Below, piece after piece: positions 1-10,220 of a stretch of 64,000 bases of DNA. The notes beneath the pieces were generated by a model that saw only the letters and a program-made list of their open reading frames with translations, did not search any database and was not told where the DNA came from. A program made the translations under genes and the position numbers. Source of the DNA: Primula veris (lineage: Eukaryota > Streptophyta > Magnoliopsida > Ericales > Primulaceae); the NCBI GenBank assembly GCA_963682055.1, contig OY821749.1, positions 28,837,631 through 28,901,630 of the forward strand. The letters are read 5' to 3'. Positions within the stretch are counted from its first letter, which is position 1, and each line of letters begins with the position of its first letter.

Positions 1-801
1 CTGCTTATATGTTTTCAGACTGTTTTTAATAATACAGTCTTATTTTTACGATTGTAATAAAGAAAACGAAGAAAACTAGTTACATCAATCATCATATTAT
101 TCAGACTCTTTTTTATTAGTCAATAGACTTCTTTAAAACAGTCTGAATTGTGAGTAATGAAACAGTCTGAGATTCTTTCTGAAAACAGTATGATACTCTA
201 ATGAACATAAAAACAGTCTGAGTTTCTAATGATACATGTCATATGATGTTTTTTTAGTATATTGTCGTAAATGATTCAGACTGTTTATAATAATACAGTA
301 TAATTGATAGTAATAATACAGTCTGAGATTTAATAATATATTTTCAGACTGTTTATATTACATTGAAATATATTAACGGAAGAAATAAAGTGAAGCAAAC
401 TAGTTACATCAATCATATTATTCAGACTCTTTTTTTTTAGTCAATAGATATCTTTAAAACAGTCTGAATTGTGTGAGTACTGAAACAGTCTGAGATTCAG
501 ACTGTTTATAATAATACAGTATAAATGATAGTAATAATACAGTCTGAGATTTTATAATATTTTTCAGACTGTTTTTTGTAATACAGTATAAATACGTTTT
601 TATATGTTTTTAATAATACATTTATGATTGATAGTAATAATACAGTCTTAAGATTCATTGAAAAATATATTGGCGAAAGAAAATGGAAAAGAAACGAAAT
701 CATATTCGAACAAAATAATAGAACTCTTTTCTATTCAGACTGTTTACAAATAATGGAACTATTTTTACATTCAGACTGTTTACAACTAATTTTTACATTA
801 A
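1..801. repeat. 3' flank of the Ulp1-like gene, CAGACTG-motif array
   Basis: AT-rich DNA downstream of the stop codon of the minus-strand protease gene. It contains about 15 exact copies of CAGACTG/CAGTCTG in both orientations, plus one-base variants such as CAGACTC and CAGTATG. Copies sit in a longer recurring context: TTCAGACTGTTTTT, then AATAATACAGTATAAATGATAG, then AATACAGTCTGAGATTT. Two related stretches (about 60-180 and 370-490) look like duplicated units. The array runs off the left edge, so its full extent is unknown. The small reading frames here are made of the repeat and I do not consider them genes. Confidence 0.8.
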
Positions 802-1903
802 TCAAACTGTTTTTGTTAATTCAGACTGAATGTATCGATTGACGATTCTCGTTATTATCTTGGCCTTGAACTCTAGTATCTTGTCGGAAGTCGTCTCTCT
901 TGTGACAGGTTCACCATTGATGATTGTCTCCATGTTGTAGCACACATACAATGCACAGTCTGATCTGTAAAAAAATAAAACATGTAAAATTAATTTTGAT
1001 TTATATGAATAGTAAAAACAGTCTGAATATCAGTAGGCACATATTTTTCTTACGTGGCTCCTTGATAGGGACAGTCTGTTACAACGTCTAACGTGTACCC
1101 ATCTTGTGAATCAAGTGAGAAGGAGGGCACATCAGCTATCATTTTCAATTTTTCTTGTACAAAGGCCATCTGTAACATTAAAAAAAATATATACATTTAA
1201 AAGATGAATAGGGTAGTTTTTGCAAATTCAGACTGTTGTATTTTAAAAAGAGTCTGAATTACCACTAGTTTGGCGTCATCAAGGTAAGGGTCTGGTCTGT
1301 TGATATTGCAAGGAGGTATGTTGCTATTATAAAAACCCCACTTCTTCGATTCGACGTTCAGAACCAATAGAGTCCAGTGGTCTGCCTCTACGTCAATGGG
1401 TCGGTTCCTATTCGAGTTAATAGGGAAGAACAATAACTTGTATCCGTTCTGAACGTGCTTCCTCAGCTTATCGGTGATTTTCGCATCGAGCTCATCCTCG
1501 TATCTTTTCCTGTCTTTTAAAAAAAACTACAAACCAAACAACAACGAAAAGGTTTAAGATAAAATCTCAGACTCTTTTTGTAAAGAAACAAAGTGATGCA
1601 TTGACAACATAAAAAGAGTTTGTGTTTTTACCCATAATACGGAGGTCAATATCTTGAATGTTTTTGTAGATTTTGCCTGGTATTCTTGCCTCAATATGTG
1701 GGTATACCCATTTATGATCTGCGATAAGGACAAGTTTTAGAAAGAGTCTGAGTACAAGAGCTTGTAAGCAAGCAATTAAATTGTACGATCCTTGTATACT
1801 TACATTACAGCATAGCAACTGGCCATTAATTAAGTTGTAGATGTCGTTGAGAGTGATGAAGTAATCCTTATTGTTTGAACCGAGTTTTGAGAACAAGGCG
1901 GCA
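802..1903 (-). other. Ulp1 catalytic domain region (exons 7-11)
   Basis: Five short exons encode the peptidase core. Exon 7 (1903-1804) and exon 8 (1718-1632) give the substrate-groove strand and helix, LINGQLLCCN followed by IINGYTHILRQ. Exon 9 (1526-1263) gives LLFFPIN and the catalytic HW pair, then KKWGFYNS. Exon 10 (1169-1054) ends with VVTDCPYQGA, and exon 11 (964-802) starts with SDCALYVCYNMETI. The exon 10/11 boundary lies four residues ahead of the nucleophile Cys. The last ten codons of exon 11 run into the flanking repeat (IQSELTKTV then stop), so the C-terminus may have been set by repeat sequence. Confidence 0.75.
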
Positions 1904-4900
1904 CTGTAAATTAAAATTTTATAGTAAGCACAAAACAGTCTGAGATTGAAAAAAACAGTCTGACAACAAAACAGTCTGAGATAAAACAGTCTGAGATTGA
2001 AAAAACAGTATGAGATTGAAAAAAACAGTATGACAACAAAACAGTCTGAGTTAAAAAAAAACATTAAAAGTTGTATATAAAAGGGACACAATAGATCATT
2101 TTTTTTAAAGAGTCTGAGCTATATAAAAAAGAGTCTGAGCTATTAAAAAACAGTATGGGGCTTGTATAAAAAAACAGTCTGAACTAAATTTATCATTCTG
2201 AACTAAACAGTCTGAACTAAACTTTCTAACAAAAAACAGTCTGAACTAAACAGTCTGACAAAAACACAATTGATCATTTTTTAAAAAGAGTGAGCTATAT
2301 AAAAAAGAACTAAAAACAGTCTGAACAGTCTATAAAAACAGTCTGAACTAAAATTAAAAAGAGTCCAAGCTATATAAAAGTATCATAAATACAAAACAGT
2401 CTTCATTAAAACAATTCATACTGTTTTAAACAGTCTGAGGTAAATGTAAAGAGTGTGAGACCTAATTGTATCATAAACACAAAAATAAAAAGAGTCTGAC
2501 TTACAATGGTCCATTTGCGTTGTGAATTTCTTGAATTTTGCTGAAGATGTTGTCAGGGAGCTTTGTTGTGATATCATTCTCATTTTTATTTGTGATGATA
2601 TCGTGTGCTCTCTCTGTTTTGTCCGGTACATGGTCTACTAGACTACTGAAGTCGATTTGTGGGAAATAGCCTTCGTCACCTTGGTCGTCCAGTACAGGAG
2701 TTTTCTTTTTTGATGCTCTCTTTTTTGCTGTTCGTCCACCCTTTGGTTTTTTATTTGGTTTTTCCAACAACGGCTCAGGAGCGCCTACGTCTGCGACCAT
2801 TTCAGACTTGTCATCTTGATCAGCTTGCTTACGTTTCCGTAGCTGGTTCTCATTTTCTTGGATTTTTGTTGGAGAGTCTATTTTACTTGGTGTGTACTTC
2901 ACTGGTGGTCTCCTATCTGTTCTTGCTCTGATACGGAGAATGTTGGATCCCGGACCATCATACTCATAACCGAGTCTTTCCAGAATTTCTTTGCGGATTA
3001 AATCTAGCTGTGGAGTCTGTATATCCGCATTTAGGAGAGCATCAGTTATAACTTCATCGATTCGGCACTTTTGTGAGTAGTCGTGTGCCGCATACACCTG
3101 TGCATCATTGTATAGCCCTTCTTTTAGCTCATGTTCCCCTGCAACAATAGGAGGAAAAATAGTCTGAATAATTCATTGAAATAATACAGTCTGATTATGA
3201 TAGTAATAATACAGTCTGAGGTTTCTATTTGATATATTTCATTGAAAGAAGAATTTACTAAGCAAAAGAAAGGGATTCAGACTGTTTTTAATAATACATT
3301 ACGAATGATAGTAACAATACAGTCTGAGATTTTAATAATATATTTTCAGACTGTTTTTAGTAATACAATATGAATGAAAATAGTTGCATTAATATTCAAA
3401 TAATTTTTGTATTATTCAGACTCTTTTTACAGTTTTGTACTGTAATAATTCAAAAACAGTCTGAATAATTCATTGAAATAATACAGTCTGATTTATGATA
3501 GTAATAATATAGTCTGAGGTTTCTAGTTGATATATTTCATTGAAACAAATTTACTAAGCAAAATAAAGGGATTCAGACTGTTTTTAATAATACATTACGA
3601 ATGATAGTAACAATACAGTCTGAGATTTTAATAATATATTTTCAGACTGTTTTTAGTAATAGAATATGAATGCAAAATAGTTTATATGATTACAATAGAG
3701 GTACTCTACCTTTACCTTGTAGGTCTTCCTCAAGCTGCTTTTTTTCATTCTCCAATTTTTCCATTCTTTGCTTCATCTCGACTTCTTTGTTTCGCATTTT
3801 ATTTTTTTCTACATCTGCCTCTTGCTGGAGATCAGAGACAATTCTTTGGTATTTGGTGATCATCTCCTCCTTTTCTATAACACAAACAGTCTGACTTAGG
3901 GAAACCAAGCTAATGGAAAAAAAATTAGACAAGAGAGGAAGAGTTTGAATTGCATTTTATGGCGTTTACCTTTTATTTCCTTCTCGAGCATTTTCTTTTC
4001 CTCAACCATTTGTTCAATCTTTTGTTTCCACTCAGGTACCCACTTGGACTTTAATCTTTCTTCTAAAGCCAAAGATTTCCCAAGGTCGTTGATGCTTTTC
4101 TGCATTGTGGTTGTTAGGTCTTTATACTCTTTAATTTGCAAAATTGCCTCATCTAGGTTTTTCTGCAATTCAGCCACTTTGGTCTCTTCTTTTTCGGACT
4201 CTTCTTCTCTCCTCTCTTCGTGAATTGGACTTTCATTCACATGCATATCATCGGCACTGTAATTATAACAGCCACCACCTCCAGAGGGACCTCCCTCGTC
4301 ATATTCGGTGCTCTTAGATGTTCCCATTATTTCATTGAATTTTGGAGTTTTTGGTGTTCCGAATTGTTTCCGAAGGGAGATGGTAAAATTGTTGTCTGAC
4401 TCATTTTCGCTCTCAGAGTCTTCTTCTGTGTTTTCCGAGCCTTCATTTTCAGAGTTTTCCAAGCCTTCCTCTTCTGTTGAACTAGAGTAAACATTCTGAG
4501 GATCTTCAACATCTTCGTCTATCTCTTTCTCCAACTCCTCATCTGTTAATCGCTTTGGTTTCGGAGGTAGCTTCTTTTTACCATCATAAATAACGAGGTT
4601 TTTTGATTGTTTTCTACATCCCTATGATGATAATTTAAAGAATGAAAAGGTTTTTAGAAGCAATTGTATAGATAGAATAAAAACAGTCTACAATTGTATA
4701 GAAATAGTGTTATACCTTTTCATTGCACAGGTCTACAATTGTGAACCTTGAGGAACACAACTTGAAGAATGAAAAGACGTCCCATTTGACACACAAAGCC
4801 TTTGTGGATGCTTCTTTTGTCATGTCCGGTTTTGAAATATTGAACTTTTCAAGGATGACATACTGTACAGATGGAAATACAGTTTTTAAGAATACAGTCT

Positions 4901-7265
4901 GAGATTTAAATGATAGTAACAATACAGTCTGATTTTTAATAATATATTTTCAGACTGTTTCTAGTATTATTCAGACTCTTTTTACAGTTTTTGTAAAAAC
5001 AGTCTGAGATAGATAGAGCAATAATATATTGTCTTAAATGATTCAGACTGTTTTTAAATGATTCAGACTGTTTTTTAGTATATTGTCTTAAATGATAGTA
5101 ACAATACAGTATGAGATTTAATAATATATTTTCAGACTATTTTTAGTATTATTCAGACAGTTTCTACAGTTTTGTAAAAACAGTCTGAGATTCTTTTGTC
5201 ATGTCCGGGTTTGAAATATTGAACTTTTCAAGGATGACATACTGTACAGATGGAAATACAGTATTTAAGAATACAGTCTGAGATTTAAATGATAGTAACA
5301 ATACAGTGTGATTTTTAATAATCTATTTTCAGACTGTTTCTAGTATTATTCAGACTCTTTTTACAGTTTTTGTAAAAACAGTCTGAGATAGATAGAGCAA
5401 TAATATATTGTCTTAAATGATTCAGACTGTTTTTTAAATGATTCAGACTGTTTTTTAGTATATTGTCTTAAATGATAGTAACAATACAGTATGAGATTTA
5501 ATAATATATTATTCAGACTGTTTTTAGTATTATTCAGACTGTTTTTACAGTTTTGTAAAAACAGTCTGAGATTTTTTAATATTTTTTAAACATACTGAGA
5601 TTTAATACAGTCTGATTTATGATAGTAATAATACAGTCTGATTTATAATGGAAATAAATAAAGAGTCTGATGTAATAATAAACAACTTAAGAACATTATG
5701 AACATATAAAAAGAGTACTAGCTTATAAAAAAGAGTATGAACTAATAAAAAAAGGTCTTGAGAAGTAATTTTATTGTACCGGTATCGTGAGTAGACACGT
5801 GGACAGTGATCTTGGGTCTTGGTTGTTGAGCGACTCCATAAGCTTCTCATGTATATGAGTTGCCCAATCATATTCCTTTATCTCTTTGATGTCACCGGCA
5901 ACTATTTTCAAGTACCCCAATGCTATGGTCATGCCGCTCACCGTCAAGAAAAATGCATTTAGCATGTACAATGTTACCAGTCGGACGACGTCCTCTCTAC
6001 CAACTTTTGTTGTTAATACCAATGCTTCGTTCAATGCCTTTACGATAGCTGTTTTGGTTAGGTTGGATTTGTTGAGTTTATTTGAAAAGCATCTTTCAAC
6101 AAAGCTGTGGTAGGCTTCTTGGTTTTTAGCAAAGCTTGTGAGAGCTATTGGATTTTCAGCATTACCAGAAATTCCATAAATGTCACGCACACGGTCTCTC
6201 TCTATTGGAACTGTGAATCTACCTAGCTTAAGGGCCTGTGAGTTTCGGTCGTACCTCAAGGCCATCTGGTACAATTCTTTATCACTTTTCCTAGCCTGGT
6301 TAGTGGTTAATTCTCCATTTCTAGAAGCATTGATCAATTCCCAGAACGGACAGTGTTGCTTAACTAATTCAAGTTGTGCCGGATTGAAATTTGTTTCGAC
6401 AAAGAACTTGATTACAGTAACCAGGTTTGATTTGTACTGTATGTTGCCTTTTTTGGTGTTTGTGGTGTCAGATGGTTGGTTTTTGGGGTTTGTCGAATGT
6501 TTGATGGCAATATGTTTCTAAAAACAATAACAAAAAGTATGTAAACAGTCTGTGTAAACTCATGCACATATTAAAATACAGAGAAAGTAAACAGTCTGAG
6601 TATTTTTCCAACATAATCCTATTAGAATATAAACAGTCTGAGTACCAATTTTATTAGAATCGCTAAACATAAAAACAGTCTGAATACTATTTTTACCAAT
6701 TTTATTACGAACATAACTGAATACAAACAGTCTGAATACCAATTTTATTAGAATCGCTAAACATAAACAGTCTGAATACTGTTTTTACCAATTTTATTAC
6801 GAAAATAACTGAATATAAACAGTCTGAATACGAATTTAATTAGAATCACTAAACATAAACAGTCTGAATAATATTTTCAACAATTACATATAGATCACTA
6901 AACAGTCTGAATCACTAAACAGTCTGAATACTTTTTTCCAGGCTGTTTTATGTTTTTATTCCCAAAACAACTGAATATAAACAGTCTGAATACTTTTTTC
7001 CAGGCTGTTTTATGTTTTTATTCCCAAAACAACTGAATATAAACAGTCTGAATAATATTTTCAACAAATATTATTAGAATCGCATTTTTTATTTAAAAAT
7101 AGAGTATGAACAATAGAGTATGAACCCTAATTTATATATAAAATGGGTAAACACAATTAATAACCCTAATTTATGTAAAATGTCACTGAACTTACCCTAA
7201 TTAAATTTATATATTTTTCAGACTGTTTTAATAAAAACAACGATTAATAAACTTACCTTCACCAT
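802..7265 (-). CDS. Ulp1/C48 cysteine-protease-like protein (11 exons)
   Basis: Gene model read by eye. Exons in transcript order: 7265-7257, 6517-5780, 4862-4716, 4621-3970, 3874-3716, 3138-2505, 1903-1804, 1718-1632, 1526-1263, 1169-1054 and 964-802. All introns are GT-AG, phases agree, and the joined frame gives 1,022 codons ending in TGA. The N-terminal third (exons 2-3) resembles the helical region in front of Ulp1 domains in plant transposon-associated proteases; I cannot name it firmly. Residues of about 300-570 are acidic, Ser/Glu-rich and then coiled coil. Exon 6 has Lys/Arg-rich stretches that could act as nuclear signals. From about residue 780 comes the peptidase fold: ITLNDIYNLINGQ, then DHWTLLVLN with the presumed catalytic His892, then YQGATSDCALYVC with presumed oxyanion Gln966 and nucleophile Cys972. 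Asn909 stands where an acid is normally expected. Known members remove SUMO or SUMO-like tags; the substrate here is unknown. It may be a domesticated or still transposon-borne gene. Confidence 0.8.
3161..3672. repeat. 297-bp tandem duplication in intron 5
   Basis: The segment starting AGTCTGAATAATTCATTG at 3161 is repeated from 3458, a period of about 297 bp. Each copy holds several CAGACTG motifs plus the stretch around GATATATTTCATTGAAA. The second copy is cut short by the start of the exon 5 donor region. Small differences show that the duplication is not brand new. Confidence 0.7.
4812..5569. repeat. 379-bp tandem duplication covering the 5' end of exon 3
   Basis: TTCTTTTGTCATGTCCGG at 4812 recurs at 5191. 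Copy one (4812-5190) contains the first half of coding exon 3 with its 3' splice site CTGTACAG. Copy two (5191-5569) lies wholly in intron 2 and so carries a partial decoy exon with the same acceptor. Both copies are rich in CAGACTG motifs. Confidence 0.75.
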
Positions 7266-7410
7266 GTTGTTTTCTGAAATCAACGAAGAGAGGTTTTTCA
7301 GTTTGATAGCCGGATTTGTTGGCGGTTTAAAGAGAGAAAGTTTCAGGGTTTTCGGAGAGAGAGATGAGAGAGAGAGGAGAGAGAGAGAAAAAAAGTTTTT
7401 CTGTTTTTTT
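7266..7410 (-). promoter_or_regulatory. Putative 5' UTR/proximal promoter of the Ulp1-like gene
   Basis: Directly upstream of the proposed ATG (complement of 7263-7265) the sense strand has a long CT-rich tract (GA-rich on plus at about 7325-7395), a common feature of plant leaders. The CAGACTG motif, dense up to exon 1, is absent here. No TATA box was fixed with confidence. Confidence 0.4.
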
Positions 7411-8587
7411 TAATTGTGTTATGATGACGTCAGCAATTTTTTAATGATGTCAGCAAATGGACCAATCCTTAATTAGTTTCAGTTTCATGGACCAATCCTT
7501 AAATACTTGTGTTTCATGGACCAATCCAAAATTTACCCATGTATTTATTTATTCATGACTTCCAATAGTTTAGAAAGAAGAGCTTCTAGGTAAGTGACAC
7601 ATGGCTGTGTAGGTGTAGGTGTAGGTGTAGGTGTAGGTGTTTATTTTCATATTTTGTACTGTTTCTTTTTTTTTTTTTGTTTATTGTTGATAATTGAAAA
7701 AGCATTTTTCTTTTTAGTTATATCCATAGTTAGAAACGAAAACGGCGATCGAAACCATAAATCGAAATGTGAAACGTACAAAAAATTAAATTAAATTTTA
7801 CACGTGAAATAATGAGAAAGTAAACGGGTAACAAAGTTTTTAAAGGCTGAATAGAGTTTTTCATTAACTATGGTTATATCATATATAATATCAAGTTATC
7901 TTTTGTATTAGTTTATATCCAGGGGTGTATGGCAGGAGTTAAGAGGCTAATTACAATGTGTTTTATGAGTAAATTATCATAGATAATGATTTTCGGAAAA
8001 TAATTTGGTAGTATTTCAAAATAATCAAAATATTAGAAATATAGTATATATTTTTTTTTTAATTTGAACAACTTATATTGAACACAAGTTTAAAAAAAAA
8101 TGTCTAGAAATAACCTTCACCGCTAATTAGTGTATCGTAATTGGAAGTTTTGAATTCATATAGTGTGTGATATAAACTGATACTATTTGACACACATTTA
8201 TGTAGAGACTCGTTGAGAATAGTTAAATCAATGCATATCGAGGTTGATCAATGATCATCGATGAATTTCTACACATGTATGTCGGTTGTGTCAAATAGTA
8301 TTTGACTTTTAATTCAGATTCTCATCTTCTTTACTTTAGCTTGGCTAATAAGATGCAAAAGATTGGAACATCCGACAGAGAATCCTAATAAACTTTCCTA
8401 AATTTTGAGCAAAAAGATCGTTATAAATTTTAGTTGTCAATATAAAGTCTAAAATTAATCAAGCATGTCAATTTTTTCTATGACCCTCATGATCAATAAA
8501 TACTAGTATTTATATAAGAACAAATATACTGTCAACTAATTATGGATAGAGCGTGCCTAACTCCTCTCGGAGAGTACTCAAACTCTC
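7411..8587. other. Intergenic, no gene seen
   Basis: AT-rich DNA with a short hexamer microsatellite at about 7606-7640 (GTGTAG units) followed by a T tract. The phrase CATGGACCAATCC recurs at about 7457-7530. No conserved coding segment or RNA gene was recognised. Confidence 0.5.
7606..7640. repeat. (GTGTAG)n microsatellite
   Basis: Five to six uninterrupted units of GTGTAG/GTAGGT. The open frame across it is a product of the repeat. Confidence 0.85.
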
Positions 8588-8719
8588 CTATCATGGTGGA
8601 GGCATTAAAGACCGTGACGAATAATTTTTGACCAGCGTTGCAATGAGCATCAAAGGAGTAGATGAAGTAGTGGTCACCTGCTGTGGTGAGGTTGATGTTT
8701 GCGGGACATGTGGTGACCG
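8588..8719 (-). pseudogene. Phytocyanin (blue copper protein) fragment
   Basis: On the minus strand about 40 codons read as the C-terminal part of a plastocyanin-like domain: INLTTAGDHYFIYS, then DAHCNAGQKLFVTV. Phytocyanins normally read YFIC...HC..GQK here. The second Cys and the GQK turn are kept, but the first Cys of the pair is Tyr. No upstream half of the domain, signal peptide or downstream anchor region was found nearby, and the similarity stops abruptly at about 8719. It is best seen as a gene relic; a retained exon of a longer gene is less likely. Confidence 0.6.
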
Positions 8720-9857
8720 ATGAGATGAGATATTGAAAATAATATACGTATTTATCAACGAATTTAATTTTTTTTTCACAATCAATGTATTTATCAACGA
8801 ATTTTTATTTTATCTATATTTGGACTCAGATTTTGGTTCCTAGCTACTTGAAAAGAGAATAAAAGTTGGTCTAGAATTACATTCTAAGTTCGCAAGAGTT
8901 TCCTCTCCCATGTCCGCAAGAAGAGAAATATAAGAGAACCAGTTCTATGTTTCCTTAGAAAACAACGTTTTTCAGATAATATTTTCTCCATTTCTATTAG
9001 TTACCAATATGTAGAAAGAAGCAGAAACTTGTGGATCAACCATGTTTATATAACATCATATAGAATAGTTTCCTTTAAATAATACAGGAAGAGAGCCATC
9101 AGGAACAAGATGTACCACTTACCAAACTAGCTCCCTAGCTATGAGAGTTACCGCACCACCCCAATCCCCACCCGTTCCGGTAATCGGAATTAAATTTTGG
9201 TTTTTAATTGTAGGATGGTAATGCCAAAAAAGTGGAAAGAATCCATTTTTTAAATATTTTCAAATGTCAAGTTATATAAAAATAATAAAATTAAATGAAA
9301 AAAAATGCTTCAAATTATTTTCTGAGTAGTGGAAGATAAGTGAAGTAGAATGGTAGATGTGCTCAACCTATGAAAATGAAACACATATTTTCTTTTATTA
9401 ACGAAACAAAACACATTTGGCATAACAACTAATTGTTCAAACATTGGTGGTGAATTTAATTTCTTTAAGAGCAAAAAATTACGAAAATGTTACCAACAAA
9501 ATTAAAATTTTAACGTGTGTACGTATAATTTTAATTATAGCAAGTAGTTATCTCATCTACCATTTCTACAAAAAAATAGTAGTCTTTAAATTTCTATATT
9601 ATACTCCTATAAAATTACCTAGCCCTAAGTAAGGAGGTATGCTATGGTCACAGATGAACCAACCTATTGGGTTACAGACATGGCTTATATGGGAATGAGT
9701 TCTCATTCCCATGCTTTAATACAGCAACAACAGTATATTTTTGGAAGGATTTTATTTGGACTTTGGTGGTAAATTTGTCAGTTAATTTAATCTGTGAGTT
9801 TAGCATTTATTTTTTTATTTTTTTACTAAATCAAAGTCTTAATGGTGAGCACATTGT
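8720..9857. other. Intergenic, no gene seen
   Basis: AT-rich DNA, including a more C-rich stretch at about 9150-9180 that I could not assign. No conserved coding segment was recognised. Confidence 0.5.
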
Positions 9858-10037
9858 CACTACAAAAAAAAATATCAATTTACCATCAGACATATTATTG
9901 TTAAACTGATGATAAAATGAGTATTGTTAAAATTAGTAACAGTTTTTATTGTCAAACTGTTACTAAATTTGGAAACACTCGCTGCCATTATTTTAGCAAC
10001 TATACGTCTGGTGGTAACCGACATTTATTCTGTAGTG
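9858..10037. mobile_element. Small CACTA-like MITE
   Basis: Starts CACTACAAAAAAAA at 9858 and ends TTCTGTAGTG at 10037, the terminal pattern of plant CACTA (En/Spm) elements. At about 180 bp it has no coding capacity. The interior has internal complementarity around GTTAAACTGATG and AACTGTTACTAAA. A clear 3-bp target duplication was not visible, possibly because the right end was later caught up in the neighbouring tandem duplication. Confidence 0.55.
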
Positions 10038-10220
10038 ACTAGTGTGTATTCCTCTTTAATAACGAATTGTTAGAAGCTACATAAACATTTTTTGATTTAT
10101 TTAAATACATTTTTTGTAACATTTTTTCTGTAGTGACTAGTGTGTATTCCTCTTTAATAACGAATTGTTAGAAGCTACATAAACATTTTTTGATTTATTT
10201 AAATACATTTTTTGTAATAG
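10028..10220. repeat. Two-unit tandem repeat, period about 99 bp
   Basis: TTCTGTAGTGACTAGTGTG starts at about 10028 and again at about 10127. Each unit runs through GAAGCTACATAAACA and a T-rich tail. The units are almost identical, so the duplication is recent, and it duplicated the right terminus of the adjacent CACTA-like element. Confidence 0.8.

Larger units (their letters stand above)
1..7256. repeat. Dispersed CAGACTG motif family in all ten introns and the 3' flank
   Basis: Core motif TTCAGACTGTTTTT or its complement AAAAACAGTCTGA. About 70 exact 7-mers (CAGACTG/CAGTCTG) were counted by eye between 1 and 7256, where fewer than one or two are expected by chance. Exact copies occur in introns 1 (6518-7256), 2 (4863-5779), 4 (3875-3969), 5 (3139-3715), 6 (1904-2504), 9 (1170-1262) and 10 (965-1053). 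Introns 3, 7 and 8 carry one-base variants (TAGACTG, CAGACTC, GAGTCTG). Only two exact copies lie in coding exons (about 958-964 and 1071-1077). No copies appear upstream of the start codon at 7265, and I saw only isolated ones elsewhere in the window. About two thirds read TCAGACTG on the gene's sense strand. Confidence 0.85.

Noticed and set aside
1197..2091. Single-ORF proteins across exons and introns of the Ulp1-like gene
   Set aside because: They run through consensus splice sites into the CAGTCTG repeat; the spliced model gives family motifs in one frame.
1..7256. CRISPR-like array or satellite
   Set aside because: Copies are irregularly spaced, in both orientations and only 7-14 bp long; the surrounding genes are eukaryotic.
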